A DNA stretch of 64,000 nucleotides from JAUCQB01 sp964586235 (lineage in GTDB: Bacteria; Planctomycetota; Phycisphaerae; UBA1845; PWPN01). The DNA lies in contig CAZPIO010000016.1 of assembly GCA_964586235.1 (NCBI GenBank), forward strand, positions 1-64,000, given 5' to 3'. Of this stretch, positions 34,686 to 42,397 are shown piece by piece. Made by a program: the position numbers and the translations under genes. The notes under the pieces were generated by a model. The model did not search any database. It had not been told where the DNA came from and saw only the letters and a list, made by a program, of their open reading frames with translations. Each line of letters starts with the position of its first letter. Position 1 is the first letter of the stretch.

Positions 34686-36749
34686 ATGGCCAGTGCACTC
34701 TATGAGAAGCTGAAGAACCAGAACGCATTACCCTCCCCCGCGGGCGTCGCACTGAGGCTCCTGCGCCTCGCCAGTGAGGAGGATTCGACAGTCGAAGCGA
34801 TCGCGGTCACCATCGAGTCGGACCCGGCCCTCGCCGCAAGAGTGCTGAAGCTGGTCAATTCCCCGATTGCCGGGACGTCGCGAAGGATCGGGTCGATATC
34901 CAGTGCCGTCGTACTCCTCGGCCTGCGCACACTCAAGAACCTGGCCCTGGGCATCTCGCTGATCTCCAACAACCGGGCGGGACGTTGCGAGGACTTCGAT
35001 TTTGATGGCTTCTGGAGGGAGTCGATCGCCAGGGCGGTGGCGGCCCGGCATCTTGCCGCGCGGCTGGGAGGCTTGCAGTCCGACGAGGCGTTTACTGTGG
35101 GCTTACTTGGCAAGGTGGGCCAGTTGGCCCTGGCAATCGGGTATCCGGATCAGTATGCGCAGGTCCTCGCTCGCGTCCGGGCTGACGATAGTGCAGATTT
35201 GGCCGAGGTTGAGCGGCAGGTGTTCGGTGCCGACCACAAGGAACTGTCGGCAGAGATGATGGGCAGTTGGTATGTGCCGGAAGCTCTGTGTGACATCGTG
35301 CGTGGCCAGAGTGCCGCGAACTGGGCGAATGCCGCCTCAAGCACCCAATCGAGCCGAACCGTCGCCACACTGTTTCTTGCCAGTCTCATTGCGAAGACGC
35401 TGAACCCCCGTCAAACCACACCGGATCTCCAGGCGGATCTGGATCGCCAGGCCCAGGGCGTTGGAATCACCAGCGAAGAGTTGGCCGGACTCTTGGATGC
35501 TATCAAAGCAGAGTGCCTTCAAACAGCAGACATTCTGTCGCTGAACCCCGACGATACTCCGACCTTGAAGCCGACGCAGGTTGAGCCATCCGGAGGGCAG
35601 GGTGAGGACTGCAACGCCCTGAAGTCGGACAGGACGGCCGCATGGGTCCGAGCCGCAGAGAGTGATCCACTCAGAATCCTGGTCGTCGATGATGACGCCA
35701 ACTCCGTGCACTTGCTGCACGGCATCCTCACGTCCTGCGACTACCAGGTTCTCACCGCTTCGAACACAGCCGAAGCGATGGCCGTCGATCACGCCCACGC
35801 TCCTCAGATGATCATCACGAACTGGCGGATGCCGGGAATTGACGGATTGGAGCTATGTCGCCGGGTGCGGGCCCAGGAAGGCGGCGGACTTGTGTACATC
35901 TTCATGCTGACGGCTGATTCCATGAGAGCCAAGGCGGTGGAAGCTCTCAATGCGGGAGCGGACGAGTTTTTGACCAGACCATACAACCACGAGGAGCTCC
36001 TGGCTCGCGTTCGCGCGGGTGAACGCGTGGTCCGCCTCAAGGCCGATCTAGCCGCACGAGCGCTTGAAGTCTCGGAATGCAACGTCAAGCTGGCGGCTTA
36101 CAACGAGAAACTGCAGGCCGTAGCGAGCAAGGATGAGCTGACCGGTCTGTTCAGCCGGCGAGAGGCGATGCTCTCGCTCGCGGAACACTGGGCGCTTTCT
36201 GTCCGACAGGCGAGCCCGTTGTCCTGCGTCATGATCGACATCGATCGATTCAAACAGTTCAACGACACCCACGGTCACAAAATGGGTGACCTGGTCCTTG
36301 CCGAAACCGCTAATCGGCTTCGAGCAAGTGTCCGGGGTGGCGAGAGATTGTGTCGATTCGGCGGAGAGGAGTTCTTGATTATTTGTCCTGGCTCCTCTGC
36401 TGCCGCTGCACAGCGGCTTGCAGAGCGGCTTCGCAACGCCGTAGGATCTCGGCCGATCAAGATCAAGGGTATTGAGTGCGGGGTGACGATCAGTCTGGGC
36501 GTTGCCGAGCGGGCTGAGAGCATGACCATATCCGATGACCTGCTTGCAGCCGCCGACGCGGCCCTGTATGCCGCCAAACGAGCCGGACGGAACCGTGTTT
36601 GTGTGGCAGGCGACCAGTCCCCCGCGGGGCACACGTCGGACAGTGGTTCCGCTTCGACACGGCTGAACACGGACGAGCCTCATGCGATGCCCATAAACAT
36701 TCAGACCACGGCAAGCGACAGTGATTGCGGTACAGGCCGCGAGACATGA
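34686..36749 (+). CDS. HDOD - degenerate receiver - GGDEF diguanylate cyclase
   Basis: This 687-residue protein has an HDOD domain (about 5-205; ESDPALAARVLKLVNSPI), a receiver-like domain (about 328-445) and a GGDEF domain (about 480-630). The GGDEF core is intact (DELTGLFSRREA, DIDRFKQFNDTHGHKMGD, RFGGEEF), so it should make cyclic di-GMP. In the receiver, the phosphoacceptor Asp is replaced by Asn379 (ITNWRMPGIDG), although the acidic patch VVDDDA and the conserved Thr and Lys (LTAD, TRPYN, where Lys is also changed to Arg) are partly kept. It is therefore unlikely to be phosphorylated normally. A PilZ-like fragment follows five bases downstream. It is cytoplasmic. Confidence 0.88.
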   Translation: MASALYEKLKNQNALPSPAGVALRLLRLASEEDSTVEAIAVTIESDPALAARVLKLVNSPIAGTSRRIGSISSAVVLLGLRTLKNLALGISLISNNRAGRCEDFDFDGFWRESIARAVAARHLAARLGGLQSDEAFTVGLLGKVGQLALAIGYPDQYAQVLARVRADDSADLAEVERQVFGADHKELSAEMMGSWYVPEALCDIVRGQSAANWANAASSTQSSRTVATLFLASLIAKTLNPRQTTPDLQADLDRQAQGVGITSEELAGLLDAIKAECLQTADILSLNPDDTPTLKPTQVEPSGGQGEDCNALKSDRTAAWVRAAESDPLRILVVDDDANSVHLLHGILTSCDYQVLTASNTAEAMAVDHAHAPQMIITNWRMPGIDGLELCRRVRAQEGGGLVYIFMLTADSMRAKAVEALNAGADEFLTRPYNHEELLARVRAGERVVRLKADLAARALEVSECNVKLAAYNEKLQAVASKDELTGLFSRREAMLSLAEHWALSVRQASPLSCVMIDIDRFKQFNDTHGHKMGDLVLAETANRLRASVRGGERLCRFGGEEFLIICPGSSAAAAQRLAERLRNAVGSRPIKIKGIECGVTISLGVAERAESMTISDDLLAAADAALYAAKRAGRNRVCVAGDQSPAGHTSDSGSASTRLNTDEPHAMPINIQTTASDSDCGTGRET

Positions 36750-36753
36750 CACC

Positions 36754-37005
36754 ATGTCCGCCCAGAACACTGAGCACACGTTTCAAACTGAAGGGCCGCT
36801 TGGGGAGTTGCTCGCTACTGCGGACGGGCTCGAAAGCTTGGAGGAGGTCGCCCCGACCCAGGAGCAACGTAAAGGGAGCCGCCGTCGCTTTGCCATACCG
36901 GTTTGGGTGCGAATCAGCATCGGTCCCGACCATGGGCCGGCTGAGGCCAGACAACTGTCGGATATCTCTCCAAATGGCCTTGGATTCTTCTCCAAGGGCA
37001 GATAA
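36754..37005 (+). pseudogene. Truncated PilZ-domain protein
   Basis: This 83-residue frame begins five bases after the diguanylate cyclase stop. It ends in RKGSRRRFAIPVWVRISIGP and ARQLSDISPNGLGFFSKG, which contain the PilZ cyclic-di-GMP motifs RxxxR and (D/N)xSxxG, then stops before the remaining strands of the barrel. A complete PilZ domain needs about 60 more residues, and these are not found in other frames downstream. It is probably a truncated gene, though a short functional binding protein cannot be excluded. Confidence 0.6.
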
Positions 37006-37151
37006 GGGGTCAAAAGCCATTATCATTAAAGGTGTCAAAAGGAGGGCGTGTTCCTCCGCGTCCTCGGCGTGCTGCGGTTGTTACGAGCCTTCAGCTTGCC
37101 ACGGCGAGGGAATGGTCGGGGTGAGCCCGGCCTGCCTGCTCCTTGGCGCGT

Positions 37152-37205
37152 TCGTGTCATTCCCGCCTACGCCGGGCTACGGCGTGGCAAGCGTGTGATT
37201 CGTGG
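37152..37205 (-). repeat. CCACGAA...GGGAATGACACGA palindromic repeat, copy 2
   Basis: Inverted relative to the copy at 33831. The flanks are conserved (CCACGAATCACACG and GCGGGAATGACACGA) but the inner palindrome is ACGCCG/CGGCGT rather than GCCTGC/GCAGGC. Confidence 0.7.
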
Positions 37206-37223
37206 TCTTGCCTGAATCACAAA

Positions 37224-37273
37224 GGGCCGACGAGGGCGTCGGCCCCACTTGTGAAGGTCCGCGAGCGCGGACC
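37224..37273. repeat. Two adjacent perfect hairpins
   Basis: GGGCCGACG/CGTCGGCCC (37224-37245, loop AGGG) and GGTCCGCG/CGCGGACC (37256-37273) are separated by ten bases. The first resembles GGGCCGAC/GTCGGCCC at 58483-58522, where a second palindrome sits in its loop. Confidence 0.65.
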
Positions 37274-37660
37274 CTGCCCCTGGCCGCTCCTTTACGGTCG
37301 CCACGGCGAACCAGGGTCGCGGTTCGGCTCGACTGAGCTCGCCGAAGTCTGAAAGAGAGGCCTGGTGTGTCATGCACCCGGGTAGGGGTGTCGCGGCAGT
37401 TCCCAATTGCGACCATTCTTTGCTACAATGATGGGTCCGGCCCGGGGTGTCGGCCAGAGGCTGGGCGTTGGGCATCACTGAAAACGAGGCCCCGCCCTCG
37501 CTCAGGATAGGAGAGCGAAAACGCCGATAGCAGCGATTGGCGATCGATTTGCGCCCTGTTTCCAGGGCAAACGACGGGTGGCCGTTTGCCGTAACTGAAT
37601 TGAGCCCGAGACACGGGAAACAGGGTGGGACAGGCAACCTGCCCGTACTGGATCGCGGTG

Positions 37661-37733
37661 CACTGGCGGACAAGCCGCCAGTGGCACCCGATGAGCGAGG
37701 CCAGTGGCACCTGATGAGCGAGGCCAGTGGCAG
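37661..37733. repeat. CACTG...CAGTG hairpin running into a 23-base tandem repeat
   Basis: CACTGGCGG, a five-base loop, CCGCCAGTG and GCACC form the third member of the family seen at 5146. Its right arm is the start of a 23-base unit, CCAGTGGCACCCGATGAGCG and AGG, repeated at 37678 and 37701 with one difference and partly at 37724. Confidence 0.65.
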
Positions 37734-37787
37734 CCTACGGCTGGCCGTTTGGCGGCACGAGAGATCTCGGGAGCGGAAGGAGTTCCG

Positions 37788-39065
37788 ATGTCCGATTTTG
37801 AGGTACAACCTTCACAACGTCTGCTTCGCCTTCCGCCGTACCTGTTCGCGCGGATCAACAGCCTGAAGCACAGGAAGCGGCAGGAGGGCATCGACATTAT
37901 CGACCTGGGCATGGGCAACCCCACCGATCCCACGCCGCAGCCGATCGTGGACAAGCTCTGCGAGGCGGTCCAGGACCCCCGCAATCAGCGTTACAGCGTG
38001 TCAAGGGGGGTGTTCAACCTCCGGCGGGACGTGGCCCGGCACTACTATGAGCAGTACGGTGTCGAGGTTGATCCTGAGACGGAGGTGGTGGCCTGCATCG
38101 GCAGCAAGGAGGGCATCAGCCACCTGCTGCTGGCGATGCTGGAGCCGGGCGATACGGCGGTGGTGGGCGACCCGGCGTTTCCCATCCACGTGTACGGCGT
38201 GGCCCTGGCGGGCGCGAACGTGATCTCGGTTCCGCTGGGCAACGACGAGGCCTTCCTCGAGCGGGTCCGCTACGTGGTTCAGCACCTCTACCCCCGGCCC
38301 AAGCTGCTGATCCTCAACTATCCGCATAACCCGACGGCCATGACCGTCGACCCGCCGTTCTTCGACAAGGTGGTGGCCCTGGCCCAGGAATTCGGTGTCG
38401 CGGTGCTGCACGACTTCGCCTACGGCGAAACCTGCTTCGACGGCTACAAGGCCCCGAGTTTCCTCTCGGCGGCGGGGGCCAAGCGGGTCGGCGTCGAATT
38501 CACCACCATGAGCAAGCCGTACAACATGGCCGGGTGGCGCATCGGCTTCTGCGTGGGCAACGCGACGATGTGCAACGCGCTGGCGACCATCAAGGGCTAT
38601 TACGACTACGGCATCTTCCAGGCGGTGCAGATCGCTTCGATCATCGCGCTTCGCCACTGTCGCGAGTTCGTGGAGGATCAGGCCCGCTCCTACCAGCGGC
38701 GGCGCGACGTGGTGCTCGAGTGGTGCGACCGCCTCGGCTGGCAGGCCGAGAAGTGCCGCGCGAGCATGTTCGTCTGGGCCCGGGTCCGGGACGAGCACCT
38801 GGCCGGGCAATCCACCATTGACTTCGTCATGCGGATGATGGATGACGCCGAGGTGGCCCTGGCGCCCGGGCGGGCTTTCGGCGAGAACGGTGAAGGCTAC
38901 GTCCGCATCGCCCTGGTGGAGAACGAGCAGCGTCTGCGGCAGGCCATGCGCCAGATCCACAGGGCTCTGACCCGGCCGCCGGCGAAGGTCACCCCGGTCG
39001 AAGCTGAACTGCCGGCCGGTGGCGGCGCTCCCCAGTCGCCCGAGGTGACGGTGCCCGATGAATAG
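37788..39065 (+). CDS. alaC: Alanine/glutamate-pyruvate-type aminotransferase (AlaC-like)
   Basis: This 425-residue fold-type I PLP enzyme is close to E. coli AlaC: LPPYLFARINSLKHR, IIDLGMGNPTDPTP, YSVSRGVFNLRRDVARHYYEQYGVEVDPE, IGSKEGISHLLLAML, NYPHNPTA, and the PLP Lys243 in TMSKPYNMAGWRIGF. AlaC makes alanine from pyruvate and glutamate; LL-diaminopimelate aminotransferase is a near relative and a possible alternative. The ATG at 37788 has AAGGAG upstream. hisH follows 21 bases later, so the two are probably co-transcribed. The last 30 residues form a Pro-rich tail absent from typical family members. Confidence 0.87.
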   Translation: MSDFEVQPSQRLLRLPPYLFARINSLKHRKRQEGIDIIDLGMGNPTDPTPQPIVDKLCEAVQDPRNQRYSVSRGVFNLRRDVARHYYEQYGVEVDPETEVVACIGSKEGISHLLLAMLEPGDTAVVGDPAFPIHVYGVALAGANVISVPLGNDEAFLERVRYVVQHLYPRPKLLILNYPHNPTAMTVDPPFFDKVVALAQEFGVAVLHDFAYGETCFDGYKAPSFLSAAGAKRVGVEFTTMSKPYNMAGWRIGFCVGNATMCNALATIKGYYDYGIFQAVQIASIIALRHCREFVEDQARSYQRRRDVVLEWCDRLGWQAEKCRASMFVWARVRDEHLAGQSTIDFVMRMMDDAEVALAPGRAFGENGEGYVRIALVENEQRLRQAMRQIHRALTRPPAKVTPVEAELPAGGGAPQSPEVTVPDE

Positions 39066-39086
39066 CATCCTGCCCGCGGGGGGCTG

Positions 39087-39716
39087 GTGACGGCCGTGAT
39101 CGCGATCGTTGACTATGGCATGGGAAACCTGCGCAGCGTGCAGAAGGCCCTCGAGCAGGTCGGGTCTTCGGCCGAGATCGTGCGCACGCCGGAGGCTGTC
39201 GCCCGCGCCGAGAAGGTGATCCTTCCGGGCGTAGGGGCCTTCGGCGACGCGATGACCCACCTCCGCGAGCGGGGCCTGGTCGAGCCGCTCATCGAGGCCG
39301 CCCGGTCAGGCCGGCCGTTCCTCGGGATCTGCCTGGGACTCCAACTGCTCTTCGATGTGAGCTACGAAGAAGGCGAGTACGCCGGCCTGGGCATCATTCC
39401 CGGCCGAGTGTTGCGTTTCGATTTTTCCGGCCGTCCCGGTGCCGCGGGATTGAAGGTTCCCCACATGGGCTGGAACCAGATCTCCTGGACGGTGCCATGC
39501 CCGCTTCTGCGGGATTTGGAAAGCCCTCAGTACTTCTATTTCGTCCACTCCTACTACGTCGCGCCGGCCGACGCGTCGGTCACCTGCGGCGTCTGCGACT
39601 ACGGCGGCCCGTTCACCGCCATGATCTGGCGCGGCAACCTTTTCGCGACCCAGTTCCATCCGGAAAAAAGCCAGAAGATCGGCCTGGGAATCCTCAGGAG
39701 CTTCGCACAACTGTAA
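39087..39716 (+). CDS. hisH: Imidazole glycerol phosphate synthase subunit HisH
   Basis: This 209-residue class I glutamine amidotransferase supplies ammonia to HisF in histidine synthesis. The N terminus is IVDYGMGNLRSVQKALE, the oxyanion strand PGVGAFGDAM, the nucleophile Cys82 in FLGICLGLQLL, and the His191/Glu193 pair in TQFHPEKSQ. MGWNQI and the Tyr-rich YFVHSYYV segments are also typical. The start is a GTG at 39087. HisF and other his genes are absent from the window, so this is a dispersed his gene, paired here with an aminotransferase. Confidence 0.93.
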   Translation: MTAVIAIVDYGMGNLRSVQKALEQVGSSAEIVRTPEAVARAEKVILPGVGAFGDAMTHLRERGLVEPLIEAARSGRPFLGICLGLQLLFDVSYEEGEYAGLGIIPGRVLRFDFSGRPGAAGLKVPHMGWNQISWTVPCPLLRDLESPQYFYFVHSYYVAPADASVTCGVCDYGGPFTAMIWRGNLFATQFHPEKSQKIGLGILRSFAQL

Positions 39717-39863
39717 GCTCACGCGGGGCAAGCCGGACAGCCTGGGAGAGCGGTGACAGGCACGTGTGGTTCACGTATGATGACATGAGTTGACGGGTTC
39801 GCACGTGGGTGACGATCCGAGCCGTGGACACGAATGCGCGTGCCCAGTAAGGAGAAGCCGCGA

Positions 39864-40391
39864 ATGTTCAAAGAAGAGAGAACCGAACCGATTTTCGAAT
39901 GGGCGATGCTCGGGCGGATCGACACCGGGCGACCCAACCTGGGTTTCACGACGCATGTCGCCGTCTATCGTCTGATGCAATTCACGCTTCGGGATGTGCT
40001 CGTCGGGCAGTATGGTGTAGAGGCGGCGGATCGTGTTTTCTACGCTGCCGGTGAGCTGGCCGGCAAGCATTTCTACGAGAACCTCATTACAAAGCGCGAC
40101 TCGTTCAGCGAGTTCGTTGCCCAGCTTCAGGACGTGCTCAGAGAGATGGGCGTCGGCATCCTGCGGATCGAAAAAGGGGACGTCGAGAACCTGACGTTTA
40201 CCCTGACGGTTGCGGAAGATCTCGACTGTTCCGGCTTGCCCGCGTGCGACGAGCAGATCTGCACCTATGACGAAGGGTTTATCAGCGGATTACTCTCGGC
40301 CCACACCGGCAGGAAATTCCTCGTCAAGGAAGTGGACTGCTGGTGCTCGGGCGACCGGGTCTGCCGCTTCGACGTGAAGGTTGCGTCATAG
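39864..40391 (+). CDS. V4R-domain sensor protein
   Basis: This 175-residue protein has a V4R (4-vinyl reductase-like) domain, a small-molecule-binding fold of the heme-NO-binding/TRAPP-like group. The C-terminal metal or ligand motif is visible as SGLLSAHTGRKFLVKEVDCWCSGDRVCRFDV, where the C-x-G-x3-C-x-F pattern is characteristic. The start at 39864 has AAGGAG upstream; an upstream ATG would add ten residues. The next gene begins ten bases after its stop and encodes a HAMP-phosphatase without its own sensor domain, so this protein may be its ligand-binding partner. Confidence 0.8.
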   Translation: MFKEERTEPIFEWAMLGRIDTGRPNLGFTTHVAVYRLMQFTLRDVLVGQYGVEAADRVFYAAGELAGKHFYENLITKRDSFSEFVAQLQDVLREMGVGILRIEKGDVENLTFTLTVAEDLDCSGLPACDEQICTYDEGFISGLLSAHTGRKFLVKEVDCWCSGDRVCRFDVKVAS

Positions 40392-40401
40392 AGGCCGCTC
40401 C

Positions 40402-41601
40402 ATGTTAGAGGCAAGGGAAGAGGACATCGACCGGATCACGGAGCTGTTTTACCGCATTCTGAAGGGAGAGATCCCTCAGCCGGTCGTTCTGCCGAAGGAC
40501 TATCCGGAAAACGAGATGAGACAGGTTGCGGAGTACGCCAATCGGTTCGCCACCGAATACCGCGCTCTCGCCGATGCCATGTCCGCTTTGTCGCGAGGAG
40601 AGCTCGACTTCAACGTGCCCACGGGCAAGATGCACGTCCTTCAGTCGTTCAAGAATCTTCACGCGAACCTCCGCCACTTGACCTGGAAGACGCAGCAGAT
40701 CGCCGGCGGCGACCTGAGCCAGCACATCGATTTCATGGGGGGCTTCTCCAAGGCATTCAACAGCATGACGCAGCAGTTGCGGGAAGCGTTTGCGAAGATC
40801 GACCGGCAGAATCAGGAGCTGTCGCGCGCGAATCAGCGCATGAAACGCGACCTCGACGCCGCCGCCCGCGTCCAACAGACGCTCCTGCCGGACAACCTGC
40901 CGGAGGTCCCCGGCTTGAGCTTTGCCTGGTCGTACAGGCCTTGTGATGAACTGGCGGGCGATGCCCTCAACATTGTCCGGCTCAATGATGATCTGATTGC
41001 CGTATACCTTCTGGATGTGAGTGGGCACGGCGTACCGGCGGCGCTGCTTTCGGTGACCGTCACCCGGGGACTTCACCCTCGCGCGGGGGGCGCCGCGTCC
41101 CTCGTGGCCGGGCTCGGCCCCAACCCGCCAGCCGTGGATCCGGCACAGGTGGCATTAAGGTTGAACTCCCTGTACCCGATGGAATCGAACGGAGAACACT
41201 ACTTCACGATGATTTATGGGCTTCTGGATGTTCATACGCGGCGGCTGCGTTTCACGGTTGCCGGACATCCGGGTCCGATTCTGGCCCTGGCAGGAGGGCA
41301 ACCCAAGCGTCTGGACATATTCGGGCTTCCCATCGGAATGGTTGACGAAGCCGAGTACGACGAGTCGGTAATTGAGTTGCAGCCTGGCGATCGGCTGTAC
41401 CTGCATTCCGATGGTCTGACCGAAGAGGTCGACGCCCAGGACGAGGCATTCGGCGATCACAGGCTACTCAGCGCCATCGAGGATGCCCAGACCCTCAGCC
41501 TCAACGATGCCGTGGAATCACTGGTCCGCAAAGTCGTTGCCTGGCGCGGAGAAGATCACCTCAGAGACGACGTGTCAATTCTGGCCATCGCCGCTGCGTG
41601 A
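40402..41601 (+). CDS. HAMP-SpoIIE-type serine phosphatase
   Basis: This 399-residue soluble protein has an N-terminal helical part, a HAMP-like linker (about 90-140; ALSRGELDFNVP, GGDLSQHIDFMGGFSKAFNSM), a coiled coil, and a SpoIIE PP2C domain from about residue 165. The metal-ligand motifs are present: DELAGDALNIV (Ala-Gly-Asp in place of Gly-Gly-Asp), LLDVSGHGVPAALL, LHSDGLTEE and DDVSILAIA. It should dephosphorylate an anti-sigma antagonist or similar target. No membrane helix is present, so the HAMP is cytosolic. It is coupled to the V4R gene. A GNAT gene fragment follows. Confidence 0.88.
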   Translation: MLEAREEDIDRITELFYRILKGEIPQPVVLPKDYPENEMRQVAEYANRFATEYRALADAMSALSRGELDFNVPTGKMHVLQSFKNLHANLRHLTWKTQQIAGGDLSQHIDFMGGFSKAFNSMTQQLREAFAKIDRQNQELSRANQRMKRDLDAAARVQQTLLPDNLPEVPGLSFAWSYRPCDELAGDALNIVRLNDDLIAVYLLDVSGHGVPAALLSVTVTRGLHPRAGGAASLVAGLGPNPPAVDPAQVALRLNSLYPMESNGEHYFTMIYGLLDVHTRRLRFTVAGHPGPILALAGGQPKRLDIFGLPIGMVDEAEYDESVIELQPGDRLYLHSDGLTEEVDAQDEAFGDHRLLSAIEDAQTLSLNDAVESLVRKVVAWRGEDHLRDDVSILAIAAA

Positions 41602-41633
41602 GCGGCTGGAGCCCTTCAACAGGATCGATTCTC

Positions 41634-41890
41634 ATGATTAATGCCGGCAACTTCGAGGAAACCGAGACGTTGAAGAATGGCCTCACCGTCAAGATCCGTG
41701 CGATCCGGCCCACCGACAAAGCCGCGATCGTCGACGCGTTCGGCAAGCTCGATCCGGAGTCGGTCTATACCCGGTTCTTCCGGGCTAAGGACTCGTTGGA
41801 AGACCGGGAGCTGAAGGCGGCCACGGAAGTTGATTTTGAAAACGTGGTTGCGCTGGTGGTGACGATCGAGTCCGGGGGGAAGGAGATTGG
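41634..41890 (+). pseudogene. Truncated GNAT acetyltransferase
   Basis: The first 80 or so residues match the N-terminal half of GNAT enzymes fused in many bacteria to acyl-CoA or sensor modules: LKNGLTVKIRAIRPTDKAAIVDAFGKLDPESVYTRFF and VDFENVVALVV. After Gly-Lys-Glu-Ile-Gly the homology ends abruptly and the frame continues to 42266 with unrelated Arg/Pro-rich sequence. The acetyl-CoA-binding loop is missing, so it cannot be active. The break coincides with the arrival of a small opposite-strand gene. Confidence 0.75.
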
Positions 41891-41954
41891 CTGCTGGCAG
41901 CCGCGCCGGCCGTGGAGGCATACTGGTCCGGCGCGGCCCAGCGATGGGGAGTCC

Positions 41955-42227
41955 TTAGAGAAGCTCGCTCCTGACGGCCCCGATCCGGGAGTAGTCTGTC
42001 ATCCGCCATCCGAATGTACGCCAACGGTCGGTGGCTGGACGCCAGTGTCTTCGCTGGATCCGGGACATCAGCCGGACCACGACCGTCTGCGCGTTGCGAT
42101 TGATGATCGAGCGTTCAATCGCCATCGAATCGGCAGCGCTCGCGGGCCAGCAACAATCGTATCGAAGCATGTCGACCGGGAAGGGTGTCGTCCCCCACAC
42201 CGTGAAAAAGTGCTCGTAAGTATCCAT
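41955..42227 (-). CDS. Small hypothetical protein with PFPxDMLRYDxCWP motif
   Basis: This 90-residue basic protein begins MDTYEHFFTVWGTTPFPVDMLRYDCCWP, continues ASAADSMAIERSIINRNAQTVVVRLMSR and ends in an Arg/Trp-rich tail. I have seen similar small proteins of unknown function in planctomycete genomes, but have no assigned role. The start at 42227 has GGGGGTAG upstream. It lies just past the point where the GNAT gene breaks and beside a lower-GC stretch (42270-42390), which suggests the segment was inserted. Confidence 0.6.
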   Translation of the reverse strand: MDTYEHFFTVWGTTPFPVDMLRYDCCWPASAADSMAIERSIINRNAQTVVVRLMSRIQRRHWRPATDRWRTFGWRMTDYSRIGAVRSELL

Positions 42228-42397
42228 GATTCTACCCCCACTCGTACGCCATCGGATCCCAGATAGAATCCTGCCTCCTGTCAAATTCTACAGAGTTCTA
42301 GGCATCGAGTCTATCTAAAGCCCGTAGATTACCCAGCTACTTTAGACTAGTTATATTGACATTGGGGAGGATTATGCAGTTCCGATAACCAGTGTCC

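Larger units (their letters stand above)
37006..37787. other. Non-coding region built of palindromes and repeats
   Basis: There is no gene here. In order it contains a phrase at 37048-37080 that recurs at 63497-63530, an inverted CCACGAA-type repeat at 37152-37205, two perfect hairpins at 37224-37273, several small palindromes around 37550-37650 and a third CACTG...CAGTG unit merging into a 23-base tandem repeat before alaC. Confidence 0.6.

Noticed and set aside
36754..37198. Full PilZ protein by frameshift
   Set aside because: No frame downstream of 37005 continues the PilZ barrel, so a simple frameshift does not restore it.
41891..42266. C-terminal half of the GNAT protein
   Set aside because: The translated sequence after 41890 is Arg/Pro-rich and unrelated to GNAT; it lies opposite a better-supported small gene.
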